Of a stretch of DNA of 64,000 bases, positions 1-11,660 are shown piece by piece. This DNA is from Oryzomicrobium sp. Lineage in GTDB: Bacteria; Pseudomonadota; Gammaproteobacteria; Burkholderiales; Rhodocyclaceae. A model generated the notes under the pieces. The model made no database searches, was not told the origin of the DNA, and saw only the letters and a program-made list of their open reading frames with translations. The translations under genes were made by a program, and so were the position numbers. The stretch is from the NCBI RefSeq assembly GCF_021287045.1, contig NZ_JAJTBG010000002.1, positions 62,001-126,000 on the forward strand, read 5' to 3'. Each line of letters opens with the position of its first letter. Positions within the stretch are counted from its first letter, which is position 1.

Positions 1-2
1 CC

Positions 3-578
3 GTGACGCCACGCAGCGCCACGCCGGTAAACAGCACGGCGGTCCAGGGCACCAACCCGAAAGCATGGCGCTGGCAGTCCCTCGGCGATAGCGAGGTGGC
101 AGGCGACGGAGTGGCCCGGGGCTCGCAGTTGCGCGACATCCGCTGCGCCGGCCTGGCCTGCCGCGTGTACCAGGACAGCGCCGGCGCCTGGACCATCCGG
201 GCCGAGGGGGGCTTTCCCGAAATGGCCGGGCGGACCTTCAACGTCATGCTCATGAACAGCCAGACGCAACGGCTGCAAACCGACAGCCGCCAGCGGGGCG
301 TTTTCAGCGACGGCAGCTTCTGGGACCAGATCGACACCTGGCGCCTGCCCGCCGGCAGCTATGCGGTGTTCTACCACTGGCCGGAACAGGACAAGGTCTT
401 CGCGGCAATCGCCTTCGACGTCCGGCAGGTGCCCGCGCGGCCGAGCAATTCGGGCGGCACTGGCGGCGCAGCGCCTCCCGGAAAGAACCAGCAGGCGATC
501 AACGCCGCACAGCAGAATCAGCGCTGCCTGGCGATGGCGGCAACCAATCCGGACATCCGCTGCGAACCGGCCCGCTGA
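3..578 (+). CDS. Hypothetical protein, possibly 5'-truncated by the window edge
   Basis: An open frame runs from the left edge of the window to a TGA at 576-578. The first possible start is a GTG at position 3, so the true N-terminus may lie outside. The 191 residues visible have a folded-looking middle (about 40-145, mixed hydrophobic and aromatic, including FYHWPEQDKVF), then a Gly/Pro/Asn/Gln-rich tail with two cysteines near the end (RCLAMAATNPDIRC) that could form a disulfide. I do not recognise a family. High GC third positions support real coding. Nothing on function can be claimed. Confidence 0.55.
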   Translation: MTPRSATPVNSTAVQGTNPKAWRWQSLGDSEVAGDGVARGSQLRDIRCAGLACRVYQDSAGAWTIRAEGGFPEMAGRTFNVMLMNSQTQRLQTDSRQRGVFSDGSFWDQIDTWRLPAGSYAVFYHWPEQDKVFAAIAFDVRQVPARPSNSGGTGGAAPPGKNQQAINAAQQNQRCLAMAATNPDIRCEPAR

Positions 579-600
579 ATCGGGCGAGCCAACGACGTGC

Positions 601-948
601 CTAACCCACGCCACCCACCAGCATGAGAGGGGCAGGCGCGGAGCCATCGCCAGCAGGCGCCGCCTGGCGGCCGGACGCCGCCGACTCTCCCTGCAACTGC
701 CGGTAGCGCATGCAGGTGACGCGCAGGAACGAGGCGAAGTTGTCCACCTCGCCCCGGTAGGCCGTCACCTCGTCGTGCAGGGTGGCGATCAGCTGGTTGG
801 TGGTGACGCCCTCGGCGGCAGCCATTTCCGCCAGGGTGTCCCAGAACAGGTTTTCCAGGCGCAGGGTGGTCACCACCCCGTGGATGCGCAGGGAACGGGA
901 CCGGGATTCGTAGAGGATCGGGTCGGCGCGGACGTAGACCTGGCACAT
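601..948 (-). CDS. Ribbon-helix-helix domain protein (RHH_4 type)
   Basis: A 115-residue protein starting at ATG 948 behind a good AGGAG ribosome site. Residues about 17-60 read as a ribbon-helix-helix fold: a short strand (SLRIHGVVTTLRLE) followed by two helices containing FWDTLAEMAAAEG and TTNQLIATLHDE. This is the pattern of the RHH_4 family of small proteobacterial proteins, usually annotated as putative DNA-binding regulators. The C-terminal 35 residues are Ala/Gly/Pro-rich and probably disordered. The family's biological role is poorly known and no target can be inferred. It lies downstream of the DJ-1-like gene on the same strand, separated by about 150 bp with a strong hairpin, so it is probably transcribed separately. 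Confidence 0.75.
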   Translation of the reverse strand: MCQVYVRADPILYESRSRSLRIHGVVTTLRLENLFWDTLAEMAAAEGVTTNQLIATLHDEVTAYRGEVDNFASFLRVTCMRYRQLQGESAASGRQAAPAGDGSAPAPLMLVGGVG

Positions 949-1011
949 GGGCGGCTCCTGCGAACGGGCTAATGGGCGAGGGGGCGAAGCGGCTGCGGGG
1001 CGTGGCCCCCG

Positions 1012-1033
1012 GGTCCGGCCGGCGGGCCGGACC
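1012..1033. repeat. 9-bp GC-rich inverted repeat between two minus-strand genes
   Basis: Arms GGTCCGGCC (1012-1020) and GGCCGGACC (1025-1033) are perfect complements around a 4-nt loop. The hairpin sits between the stop of the DJ-1-like gene (1098) and the start of the RHH gene (948). There is no T-run on either side, so it is not a canonical intrinsic terminator. It may attenuate or help end transcription of the DJ-1-like gene. Confidence 0.45.
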
Positions 1034-1097
1034 GATCGATGGACAACGCTCCGCCGCCCCGGTTCGGCCCGCTCCGGCCTACCGGCGAATCACAGCA

Positions 1098-1679
1098 TCA
1101 CAGGCTGATGCGGGTGCCCAGCACCGCCAGGAACTGGGCCAGCCAGGCCGGATGGGCGGGCCAGGCGGGGGCGGTGACCAGGTTGCCATCGGTATGGGCC
1201 TGGTCCACCGGAATGTCGGCGTAGGTGCCGCCAGCCAGGCGTACTTCGGGGCCGCAGGCCGGATAGGCGCTGCAGGTGCGGCCCTCGATCACCCCAGCGG
1301 CGGCGAGCAGCTGGGCGCCGTGGCAGACCGCGGCGATGGGCTTGTCGGCCTGGGCGAAGTGCTGCACGGCGGCGATCACCTGGGGATTGAGGCGCAGGTA
1401 TTCCGGCGCCCGGCCGCCCGGGATCAGCAGGGCGTCGTAGTCCTCGGCGCGCAGGGTGTCGAAGCTGGCGTTGAGGGTGAAGTTGTGGCCCGGCTTCTCG
1501 CTGTAGGTCTGGTCGCCCTCGAAGTCGTGGATGGCGGTGCGCACGCTCTCGCCGGCCTTCTTGCCCGGACAGGCGGCATGGACCGTGTGGCCGACCATGG
1601 TCAGGGCCTGGAAAGGCACCATGGTTTCGTAGTCTTCGGCGTAATCGCCGACCAGCATCAGGATTTTCTTGGCAGCCAT
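1098..1679 (-). CDS. DJ-1/PfpI family protein (class I glutamine amidotransferase-like)
   Basis: A 193-residue single-domain protein beginning at ATG 1679 with a clear GAGGAGA ribosome site. It has the DJ-1/PfpI Rossmann-like fold: [16 protein letters not shown] at the N-terminus, [13 protein letters not shown] around residue 85, and the nucleophile elbow [10 protein letters not shown] with Cys119-His120. The length is typical of the PfpI/YhbO/YraA group. Family members are reported as glyoxalase/deglycase-like stress proteins or chaperones; the exact substrate cannot be told here. It is divergent from the restriction operon, with about 430 bp between. An FNR-like palindrome at 1912-1925 lies upstream and may link expression to low oxygen. 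Confidence 0.88.
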   Translation of the reverse strand: MAAKKILMLVGDYAEDYETMVPFQALTMVGHTVHAACPGKKAGESVRTAIHDFEGDQTYSEKPGHNFTLNASFDTLRAEDYDALLIPGGRAPEYLRLNPQVIAAVQHFAQADKPIAAVCHGAQLLAAAGVIEGRTCSAYPACGPEVRLAGGTYADIPVDQAHTDGNLVTAPAWPAHPAWLAQFLAVLGTRISL

Positions 1680-2107
1680 CGATGTCTCCTCGTGTCCTCG
1701 CAGGGGCGCCCGGGGCGGGCGCCGGGGGATGGAGGCCGGGGAGGTTGCCCCGCCCGGCCCGTCCGGCCATTCTCCACGGGGCCGGCGACGCCGGGTAGCA
1801 CCGGGCTGCTACGGGAGAGACAGTAGGGACAACGAAGCCGGACGTGCGGGCGAAATGACATGCCAGCGGCACGCAATGCTTAACCATAGTGCATCGCCGC
1901 GAAGGCTCCGTCTGATCTGCATCAGTCAAAATCGGCGAAAATAGCCGCCGTTGTAAACCATGCCCCGCGGCACTCGCTGTACGCCTACGCCGAAACGGTG
2001 TTACCCGCTCTCCATTCGGCACCACCGGCGATTTGTCTTTCTATTTTCAGCATTACTGCTTGGCCAGCCGGCCTCAAACGGTTTTCCTGGCCGATAAGCC
2101 CCCAGAC
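1680..2107. other. Divergent intergenic region between the DJ-1-like gene and hsdM
   Basis: 428 bp without a convincing gene. The half next to the DJ-1-like gene is GC-rich and holds that gene's ribosome site. The half from about 1840 to 2060 is more AT-rich and should contain the promoters of both flanking genes. The one distinct site I see is the CTGAT-N4-ATCAG dyad at 1912-1925. An in-frame upstream extension of hsdM to about 2033 is possible, but ATG 2108 fits the family start better. Confidence 0.5.
1912..1925. promoter_or_regulatory. Possible FNR/Dnr-family site
   Basis: CTGATCTGCATCAG is a perfect dyad with the TGAT-N4-ATCA core of CRP/FNR-family oxygen or nitric-oxide sensors. It differs from the usual consensus TTGAT-N4-ATCAA only at the outermost pair. 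On the minus strand a TATGGT hexamer at 1888-1883 lies about the right distance downstream for a class II activated promoter of the DJ-1-like gene, but that hexamer is weak. The 5' leader would be about 200 nt, which is long. Confidence 0.35.
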
Positions 2108-4432
2108 ATGACCCAAGCCACCAACAACCTCGCCGCCGATATCTGGACGCTCGCCGACCTGCTGCGCGGCGATTTCAGGCAGAGCCAGTACGGTCGCATC
2201 ATCCTGCCCTTCACCCTGTTGCGCCGCCTCGAATGCGTGCTGGCCCCCAGCAAGGAAGCCGTGCTCAAGCAAGTGCCCATCGTCGAGCAGATGAAGCTGC
2301 CCGAAGAAGCCCAGGAAAAGCTGCTGCTGCGGGCCACCAACGGCCTCAGCTTCTTCAATACCTCGCCCATGGACCTGGGCACCCTTGGGGAGGCCGGCAT
2401 CAAGGCCAACCTGGAGCGTTACATCCAGTGCTTCTCCCGGGATGCCCGGGAGATTTTCGATCACTTCAAATTCGCCGAATTCATTGGCCTGCTGAGCGAC
2501 GCCAACCTGCTCTACAAGATCGTGCAGAAGGTGCGCACCATGGACATCAGCCCCCAGGCTGTCTCCAACTACGAAATGGGCCTGGTATTCGAGGAGCTGA
2601 TCCGGCGCTTCGCCGAAAGCTCGAATGACACTGCCGGTGAACACTTCACCCCCCGGGACATCGTTCGCCTCACCACCTCCCTGGTGTTCATGGAAGACGA
2701 CGAAGCCCTGACCAAGCCCGGCATCATCCGCACCATCTACGACCCCACCGCCGGCACCGGCGGCTTTCTCTCGGCGGGCATGGAATACGTGCACGAACTC
2801 AACCCCCAGGCCGTGATCCGCGCCTACGGCCAGGAGCTGAACCCCGAGAGTTACGCCATCTGCAAGGCCGACATGCTGATCAAGGGCCAGGAGGTGGGCA
2901 ACATCAAGCTGGGCAACACCCTCTCCAACGATCACCTCTACGCCGACAAATTCGACTACATGCTTTCCAACCCGCCCTTCGGCGTGGACTGGAAGAAGAT
3001 CGAAGGCGACATCAGCAAAGAGCACAGCCTCAAAGGCTATAACGGCCGCTTCGGCCCCGGCCTGCCCCGGGTTTCCGACGGCTCCCTGCTCTTTCTCCTG
3101 CACCTGCTCAGCAAGCTGCGCGACGTAAAAGACGGCGGCTCGCGTATCGGCATCATCCTCAATGGCTCACCCCTGTTCACCGGCGGCGCCGGTTCCGGCG
3201 AATCCGAAATCCGCCGTTACATCCTCGAAGCCGACCTGCTCGAAGCCATCGTCGCCCTGCCCACCGACATGTTCTACAACACCGGCATCGCCACCTACGT
3301 CTGGGTGCTCTCCAATAAGAAAACTGCCGAGCGCAAGGGCAAGGTGCAGCTCATCAACGGCGTGAACCTCTGCGGCAAGATGCGCAAATCCCTGGGCAGC
3401 AAGCGCAACGTGATGCTGGACGACGACATCGCCGCCATCACCCGCTGCTTCGGCAACTTTGAAGTGATGGAGGCCCACGCCCTCGACAAGCCTGCCGAGC
3501 AAAAGAGCCCCCGGGGCCGGCCGGCCGCCAGCGCCAAGGCCGAAGCGCCCAAGACCTTCGCCAGCAAGATCTTCGCTACCCACCAATTCGGCTATCGTCG
3601 CATCACCGTCGAACGGCCCTTGCGCCTCTCCTGGCAGTTCAGCGACGCGCGCATCGCCACCCTGCGCTTCCAACCCGGTGCCCTCAACGCCGCCATGCAA
3701 TGGACCTACGCTGAGTACGGCGCCCAGTACTGGAGCGATGGGCCGGACTGCGAAGACTACGGCCAGCTATTCAGTTACACCGAGGAAATCCGCGCCCATT
3801 GCAAGCGCCACTTTGCCGACCTCAAGGAAAAGCAGATCAAGGACCTGCTCGATGCCGACACCTGGCTGGCCCAGAAGCGACTCCTGCTCAAGGCCCGGCA
3901 ACTGCAAGCCGTCATCGGCACCGCCCAGTGCGACGACTTCAATACCTGGGACGACAGCCTCAAAGCCGCTAGCCAGCAAGCCGGCATCAGCCTCGACGCC
4001 AAAGAGAAAAAGCAGCTGGCCGACGCCCTCAGCTGGAAGAACCCGGCCGCCGAGAAAGTCATCAAGAAACTGCACAAGGGCCAGCCGGCGCCCCTCTATG
4101 GGCGTTTCCCCGTCGGCAAGGAGATTGTCGAATACCAGGCCGACAGCGACCTGCGGGACTTCGAGAACATTGCCCTCGACCCCAGTCGCTCGGTCAATGA
4201 AGTCAACGAAGCCTATTTCATCAAGGAAGTGCAGCCCCATGTGCCGGATGCCTGGATCGACGCCAACAAGCGCGACGCCAAGGACGGCGAAATCGGCATC
4301 GTCGGCTACGAGATTCCTTTCAACCGCCACTTCTACCAATACCAGCCGCCACGCCCCTTGGAAGAAATTGATGCCGACCTGGACGCGGTGAGTGCCGAGA
4401 TCATGGCCCTGCTGCGGGAGGTGCATTCGTGA
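2108..4432 (+). CDS. hsdM: Type I restriction-modification DNA methyltransferase subunit M
   Basis: A 774-residue N6-adenine methyltransferase subunit. The start is placed at ATG 2108 ([13 protein letters not shown]) because it gives the standard HsdM N-terminal helical domain ([19 protein letters not shown]); the frame is open upstream to 2033. S-adenosylmethionine motif I is DPTAGTGGF near residue 212, and the catalytic motif IV NPPF is near residue 288. The protein is longer than the classical 500-530-residue HsdM, with a C-terminal extension of more than 200 residues rich in charged helices, as in one large HsdM subfamily. It works as M2S with HsdS to methylate, and as R2M2S with HsdR to cut. 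Its stop overlaps the hsdS start, which implies translational coupling. Confidence 0.93.
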   Translation: MTQATNNLAADIWTLADLLRGDFRQSQYGRIILPFTLLRRLECVLAPSKEAVLKQVPIVEQMKLPEEAQEKLLLRATNGLSFFNTSPMDLGTLGEAGIKANLERYIQCFSRDAREIFDHFKFAEFIGLLSDANLLYKIVQKVRTMDISPQAVSNYEMGLVFEELIRRFAESSNDTAGEHFTPRDIVRLTTSLVFMEDDEALTKPGIIRTIYDPTAGTGGFLSAGMEYVHELNPQAVIRAYGQELNPESYAICKADMLIKGQEVGNIKLGNTLSNDHLYADKFDYMLSNPPFGVDWKKIEGDISKEHSLKGYNGRFGPGLPRVSDGSLLFLLHLLSKLRDVKDGGSRIGIILNGSPLFTGGAGSGESEIRRYILEADLLEAIVALPTDMFYNTGIATYVWVLSNKKTAERKGKVQLINGVNLCGKMRKSLGSKRNVMLDDDIAAITRCFGNFEVMEAHALDKPAEQKSPRGRPAASAKAEAPKTFASKIFATHQFGYRRITVERPLRLSWQFSDARIATLRFQPGALNAAMQWTYAEYGAQYWSDGPDCEDYGQLFSYTEEIRAHCKRHFADLKEKQIKDLLDADTWLAQKRLLLKARQLQAVIGTAQCDDFNTWDDSLKAASQQAGISLDAKEKKQLADALSWKNPAAEKVIKKLHKGQPAPLYGRFPVGKEIVEYQADSDLRDFENIALDPSRSVNEVNEAYFIKEVQPHVPDAWIDANKRDAKDGEIGIVGYEIPFNRHFYQYQPPRPLEEIDADLDAVSAEIMALLREVHS

Positions 4433-5790
4433 GTCGGTATAAGGCTTATCCGGCGTACAAGGATTCGGGGGTGGAGTGGTTGGGGGATATACCCGCGCAT
4501 TGGGTAGCGACTCGCCTGAAAAGAGTGATTTCAAAACTGGAGTCTGGTATTAGCGTCAATGCCACTGATGTGCCGGCACAAAACGGGGACATTGGTGTTC
4601 TGAAGACAAGTTGTGTCTATACACATTCTTTCAGACCATCGGAAAATAAAGCCGTTTTCCAAGATGAGATACATCGCGTCAAGTGCCCGGTCAGAAATGG
4701 GGAAATCATCATTAGTCGAATGAACACCCCCGACCTTGTTGGGGCGAGTGCGCTGGTTGAATGCGAAACAAAGAACTTGTACCTACCTGATCGTTTGTGG
4801 CAAACAGAGTCGCTTAGTTTATTTCCAAAATTTGTTGCTTATTTCATGATGGCCAATGGATTTAGAGCGCAAATTTCGTTGGCCGCGGAAGGCGCTAGCA
4901 GCAGCATGCAAAATATTGCGAAGGAAAACTACCTGGCAATTCATGCTGCACATCCAATATCTTGTCTTGAGCAAGAGAGAATTTCTGACTTCCTTGACCA
5001 CGAAACCGCAAAGATCGACGCGCTGATCGAGAGGCAGCAGCGGTTGATCGAACTGCTCAAGGAAAAGCGCCAGGCGGTCATCAGCCATGCCGTGACCAAA
5101 GGCCTCAACCCCAACGCCCCTATGAAAGATTCCGGGTTGGAGTGGTTGGGCGAGGTACCAAAGCATTGGGGGGTGACGAAATTCCACTACGAAATTGATT
5201 TGCTTGAAGGCCCCGGAATACTGGCTAATGATTTCTTCGACGAGGGAGTTCCTCTTCTTCGGATACAAAACATCAAAAATCACTTTGTAAGTGATGAGTT
5301 CAAAACATTCCTATCACCTTCAAAGGTCAGCTCTAAGTGGGAGCATTTTCGTGTTTCCCGGGGAGACCTAATTATTAGTTGTAGCGCATCCACCGGTTTG
5401 GTTTCCGAAGTGGGCGAAAATGTAGTCGGTGCAGTTCCTTATACTGGACTCATTAGGTTGAGACCACGAAGAAATGCACTAACCAAGGACTTTATTCGGC
5501 ACTTGGTTCAGTCAGATTTGTTTTTTGAGCAAATTAAACTTCTGCAGTCTGGTTCAACAATCCAACATTTTGGACCGTACCATTTACATCAGATGTATAT
5601 AACGTTACCGCCAATCAGTGAGCAAGAAGAGATAGCGAGGGCTATTAGGCATAAGACAGCACGACTGGATGAGTTAATCGTGGCAGGAAATGATCAAATT
5701 GAACTGATCAAAGAACGCCGCACTGCCCTAATTTCCGCCGCCGTCACCGGCAAGATCGACGTGCGCGGCTGGCAGCCTGCCGCTGCCTGA
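4429..5790 (+). CDS. hsdS: Type I restriction-modification specificity subunit S
   Basis: A 453-residue specificity subunit starting at a GTG that overlaps the hsdM stop (GTGA). It has the two-fold internal repeat of Hsd[17 protein letters not shown] near residue 10 recurs as [17 protein letters not shown] near residue 227, each opening a target recognition domain. Each domain ends in a long spacer helix, the first with [20 protein letters not shown] and the second with [20 protein letters not shown]. The two recognition domains (about 4,500-4,980 and 5,200-5,640) are clearly more AT-rich than their flanks, while the conserved helices return to high GC. That is the usual sign of swapped-in recognition domains. 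The bipartite DNA target cannot be read from sequence. Confidence 0.93.
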   Translation: MSRYKAYPAYKDSGVEWLGDIPAHWVATRLKRVISKLESGISVNATDVPAQNGDIGVLKTSCVYTHSFRPSENKAVFQDEIHRVKCPVRNGEIIISRMNTPDLVGASALVECETKNLYLPDRLWQTESLSLFPKFVAYFMMANGFRAQISLAAEGASSSMQNIAKENYLAIHAAHPISCLEQERISDFLDHETAKIDALIERQQRLIELLKEKRQAVISHAVTKGLNPNAPMKDSGLEWLGEVPKHWGVTKFHYEIDLLEGPGILANDFFDEGVPLLRIQNIKNHFVSDEFKTFLSPSKVSSKWEHFRVSRGDLIISCSASTGLVSEVGENVVGAVPYTGLIRLRPRRNALTKDFIRHLVQSDLFFEQIKLLQSGSTIQHFGPYHLHQMYITLPPISEQEEIARAIRHKTARLDELIVAGNDQIELIKERRTALISAAVTGKIDVRGWQPAAA

Positions 5791-5833
5791 ATGGCCACTG
5801 TGCCTTCCCACTGAACCCGACCCGAGCCCCGCC

Positions 5834-9130
<3,297 letters not shown>

Positions 9131-9186
9131 GTCCAGATTCCCGCAGGGAGACATTTGATGCAGGTACGGCAGTCGGTGAATCCCCC

Positions 9187-10119
9187 TCACCCCGCCGTCA
9201 GCCAGCCCTCGTCCTCGCGCAGGGCGCCGGCCCGGGTCAGGTCGTGCACCAGCCAGTCGGCCAGGGCGTCGTCGTCCAGGCCCAGGTAGCGGACGTTGAC
9301 GCTGGTGACGAAGGACAGGCCGGCGAGGAATTCGGCGAGGTCGGCGCGCTTGATGCGGCGCTTTTCGAGCATGACGAAGGCGACGATCACCTTGATGGCG
9401 TGGCGCGCCAGCCGGTCCAGGCTGGCCTCGAAGCCGGCGAGCTTGCGGTAGGCCCGCTCCAGGGCTGCGTCCACCGCGCCGAAGGCCGGGCCGTGGCCGG
9501 GCAGCACGGCGTCGAGGGACAGACGGCCGAGCATGTCCAGGGTGGCGCGGGTGGCGGCCAGGCCGTCGGCGGTGCCGAGCACCTCGGCGAAGATCACGCC
9601 GAAGCCGTCTTCCCACAGGGCGTCGCCGGAGATGAGCAGGCGCTCGTCCGGGTTGTACAGGGCCAGGGCGTCCATGTCGTGGCCGGGCACGGCCAGGGCC
9701 AGCCATTCTAGGCCGCCGAGGACGAAGCGGTCGCCCGCGCCGTAGGTGGCGTGGTGCTGGAAGCGGGCGGCGGACTGGCCCAGGGGCGAGAGCAGCAGGG
9801 CGTCCTCGTCCCACTCGGCGATGGTGGCGGCCAGGCCCTCGGGCACCACCAGCTCACAGCCGAAGGCGGCGTTGAGGGCGGCGTTGCCGCCGATGTGGTC
9901 GGAGTGGGAGTGGGTGTTGATCACCCGGGTCAGGGTGCGGCCGGCCAGGGCCCGCTCCACCAGGGCCACGGTTTGGGCGGCGTGGCTGACGTAGCCGCTG
10001 TCGATCAGGGTGGCGGCCTCGCCGTCGAAGGCGAGGATGTTGTTGGACGACAGCCAGCCCCGCTCCAGCAGTTGCAGGGAATCGGGCAGAACCGCGGCAA
10101 TGCGCTCGGCGGCCCCCAT
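9187..10119 (-). CDS. Metallo-beta-lactamase-fold hydrolase
   Basis: A 310-residue protein with the metal-binding motif HSHSDH at residues 70-75, further ligands in VPGHDMDAL and GDALWEDGFG, and LPGHGP. These indicate a dinuclear metal centre. After the hydrolase core, the last about 80 residues form a small helical domain (KRRIKRADLAEFLAGLSF) like the C-terminal winged-helix seen in some MBL proteins. The N-terminal LERGWLSSNNILAF resembles the glyoxalase II/hydrolase branch. Substrate is unknown. It is the last gene of a three-gene run in which each start overlaps the previous stop by 4 bp (ATGA), so it is translationally coupled to two DUF1289 proteins. Confidence 0.85.
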   Translation of the reverse strand: MGAAERIAAVLPDSLQLLERGWLSSNNILAFDGEAATLIDSGYVSHAAQTVALVERALAGRTLTRVINTHSHSDHIGGNAALNAAFGCELVVPEGLAATIAEWDEDALLLSPLGQSAARFQHHATYGAGDRFVLGGLEWLALAVPGHDMDALALYNPDERLLISGDALWEDGFGVIFAEVLGTADGLAATRATLDMLGRLSLDAVLPGHGPAFGAVDAALERAYRKLAGFEASLDRLARHAIKVIVAFVMLEKRRIKRADLAEFLAGLSFVTSVNVRYLGLDDDALADWLVHDLTRAGALREDEGWLTAG

Positions 10120-10304
10120 CAGTCGCTCCCGGCGCCGACTTCGGCCTGGACGTTTTCGGGCAGGGGCACGGTCTTATTCGGCTCCGCCGGTGGCGGCGGG
10201 GTGGGGATGCCGAAAATCTCGTCCGAGGTGCGGCCACAGCCCTCGCATACCCCGGTGTCCGGGTCGATCATGCAGATGCCGACGCACAGGTCATCGCTGC
10301 TCAT
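10119..10304 (-). CDS. DUF1289 small cysteine protein (copy 2)
   Basis: A 61-residue protein with the DUF1289 pattern: CVGICMIDPDTGVCEGCGRT, four cysteines in a C-x3-C-x8-C-x2-C arrangement that probably binds a metal or Fe-S centre, followed by DEIFG. The tail is Pro-rich and acidic. DUF1289 proteins are widespread in proteobacteria and of unknown function. The start overlaps the stop of the upstream DUF1289 gene and the stop overlaps the start of the metallo-hydrolase, both by ATGA. Confidence 0.8.
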   Translation of the reverse strand: MSSDDLCVGICMIDPDTGVCEGCGRTSDEIFGIPTPPPPAEPNKTVPLPENVQAEVGAGSD

Positions 10305-10498
10305 TGCGGGCTCCGGGCGGTGGAAGGCTTGGGCTGGGCGGCGCGGCGCGCCGCCACGGCATCGAGGATGGCCAGGCGCTGGGGGTCACTGGCGCGGCCC
10401 CAGGCGGCGATCTCGTCCAGGGTGCGCAGGCAGCCCTGGCAAAGGCCGCTGGCCTTGTCCATGACGCAGACGTTGATGCAGGGGGAAGGAACGGTCAT
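10301..10498 (-). CDS. DUF1289 small cysteine protein (copy 1)
   Basis: A 65-residue DUF1289 protein. The frame is open to 10555, but the start is placed at ATG 10498 because the domain begins right there (MTVPSPCINVCVMDKASG). The four cysteines keep the same spacing as in the next gene (C-x3-C-x8-C-x2-C), followed by RTLDEIAAWGR. It shares this pattern with its downstream neighbour, so the pair is a tandem duplication that has since diverged. No obvious Shine-Dalgarno precedes the start. Function is unknown. Confidence 0.75.
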   Translation of the reverse strand: MTVPSPCINVCVMDKASGLCQGCLRTLDEIAAWGRASDPQRLAILDAVAARRAAQPKPSTARSPQ

Positions 10499-10543
10499 TT
10501 GAGCAGTGCAAAAAACAGGGAGGGGCCAAGACCAAGGCGGGAC

Positions 10544-10627
10544 GGGCATCTTCATGCCCCCTGCCTGGAGAGCCGCGCCAGTGGCCGATCTTCAGGCAGG
10601 CTCCTTTGGAGGCCACGACTGGCGCGG
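10544..10627. repeat. Two inverted repeats between liuE and the DUF1289 pair
   Basis: The larger has 10-bp arms CCGCGCCAGT (10573-10582) and ACTGGCGCGG (10618-10627), with a further GGCC/GGCC pair inside. The smaller is GGGCAT (10544-10549) with ATGCCC (10554-10559) around a 4-nt loop. Neither is followed by a clear T-run in the minus direction. They may act as mRNA 3'-end stabilisers or a rho-dependent boundary for the liu operon, or be degenerate dispersed palindromes. Confidence 0.45.
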
Positions 10628-10662
10628 GGTTCCACGGGGTAGCCGATTTTCCTCCAGCGACC

Positions 10663-11583
10663 TCAGCCGCGCTTGGCGAGGATCGCCCGGGCCACCTTGG
10701 AACCGGTTTCCCGGCCCAGGGCCGCCGAGATGAAGGCGCCGGCATCCACCAGTTTGTCCAGGTCGATGCCGGTTTCGATGCCCAGGCCGTGCAGCAGGTA
10801 GACCACGTCCTCGCTGGCGACGTTGCCGGAGGCGCCCTTGGCGTAGGGACAGCCGCCCAGGCCGGCCACCGAGGCGTCGAAGACGCTCATGCCCAGTTGC
10901 AGCGAGGCCAGGATGTTGGCCACGGCCATGCCGTAGGTGTCGTGGTAGTGGCCGGCCAGTTTTTCCACCGGCACGTGGGCGGTGCAGGCCTCGATCATGC
11001 GCGCCACCGCCAGGGGGGTGCCGACGCCGATGGTGTCGCCCAGGGAGACTTCGTAGCAGCCCATCTCGAACAGGGTGCGGGCGACCCGGGCCGCCGCCTC
11101 GGGGGCGATGGCGCCCTCGTAGGGGCAGCCGACCACGCAGGAGACGTAGCCGCGCACCGGGATGTCCAGGGCGCTGGCGGCGGCCACCACCGGCTCGAAG
11201 CGTTTCAGGCTCTCGGCGATGGAGCAGTTGATGTTCTTCTGCGAAAACGATTCGGAGGCGGCGCCGAAGATCGCCACTTCCTGGGCACCGGCTTCCACCG
11301 CCGCGTCGAAGCCTTGCAGGTTGGGGGTGAGCACCGGGTAGGCGACCCCGTCCCGTTTGCGGATGGCGCCCATCACCGCGGCGTTGTCGGCCATCTGCGG
11401 CACCCACTTGGGCGAGACGAAGGAGGTGGCCTCCACCGCCGGCACCCCGGCGGCGGCCAGGCGCTCGATCAGTTCCACCTTGATCGCGGTGGGGACCACC
11501 TGCTTTTCGTTCTGCAGGCCGTCGCGGGGGCCCACGTCCACCAGCTTGACGCGCTGGGGCAGGTTCATCGGGGAGAGGGACAT
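10663..11583 (-). CDS. liuE: Hydroxymethylglutaryl-CoA lyase
   Basis: A 306-residue TIM-barrel lyase that splits HMG-CoA into acetoacetate and acetyl-CoA, the last step of leucine catabolism. The DRE-TIM start [15 protein letters not shown], the metal-binding HYHDTYGMA, and the loop [14 protein letters not shown] with the catalytic cysteine are all present. An AAGGAA ribosome site precedes ATG 11583. It is the promoter-distal enzyme of the liu operon, 77 bp after liuD. The length matches bacterial HMG-CoA lyases (about 300). Confidence 0.95.
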   Translation of the reverse strand: MSLSPMNLPQRVKLVDVGPRDGLQNEKQVVPTAIKVELIERLAAAGVPAVEATSFVSPKWVPQMADNAAVMGAIRKRDGVAYPVLTPNLQGFDAAVEAGAQEVAIFGAASESFSQKNINCSIAESLKRFEPVVAAASALDIPVRGYVSCVVGCPYEGAIAPEAAARVARTLFEMGCYEVSLGDTIGVGTPLAVARMIEACTAHVPVEKLAGHYHDTYGMAVANILASLQLGMSVFDASVAGLGGCPYAKGASGNVASEDVVYLLHGLGIETGIDLDKLVDAGAFISAALGRETGSKVARAILAKRG

Positions 11584-11660
11584 GTCGTGTTCCTTAGCAG
11601 GACGCGGCCGGCGGACGGGACATCCCGCCCCGCCGGCCTGCGGTTAGGCCGGGTGGGCGC

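Noticed and set aside
1860-1885. Sigma-54 promoter (GGCACG near TGCTT)
   Set aside because: Only 8 bp separate the GG and GC elements instead of 10.
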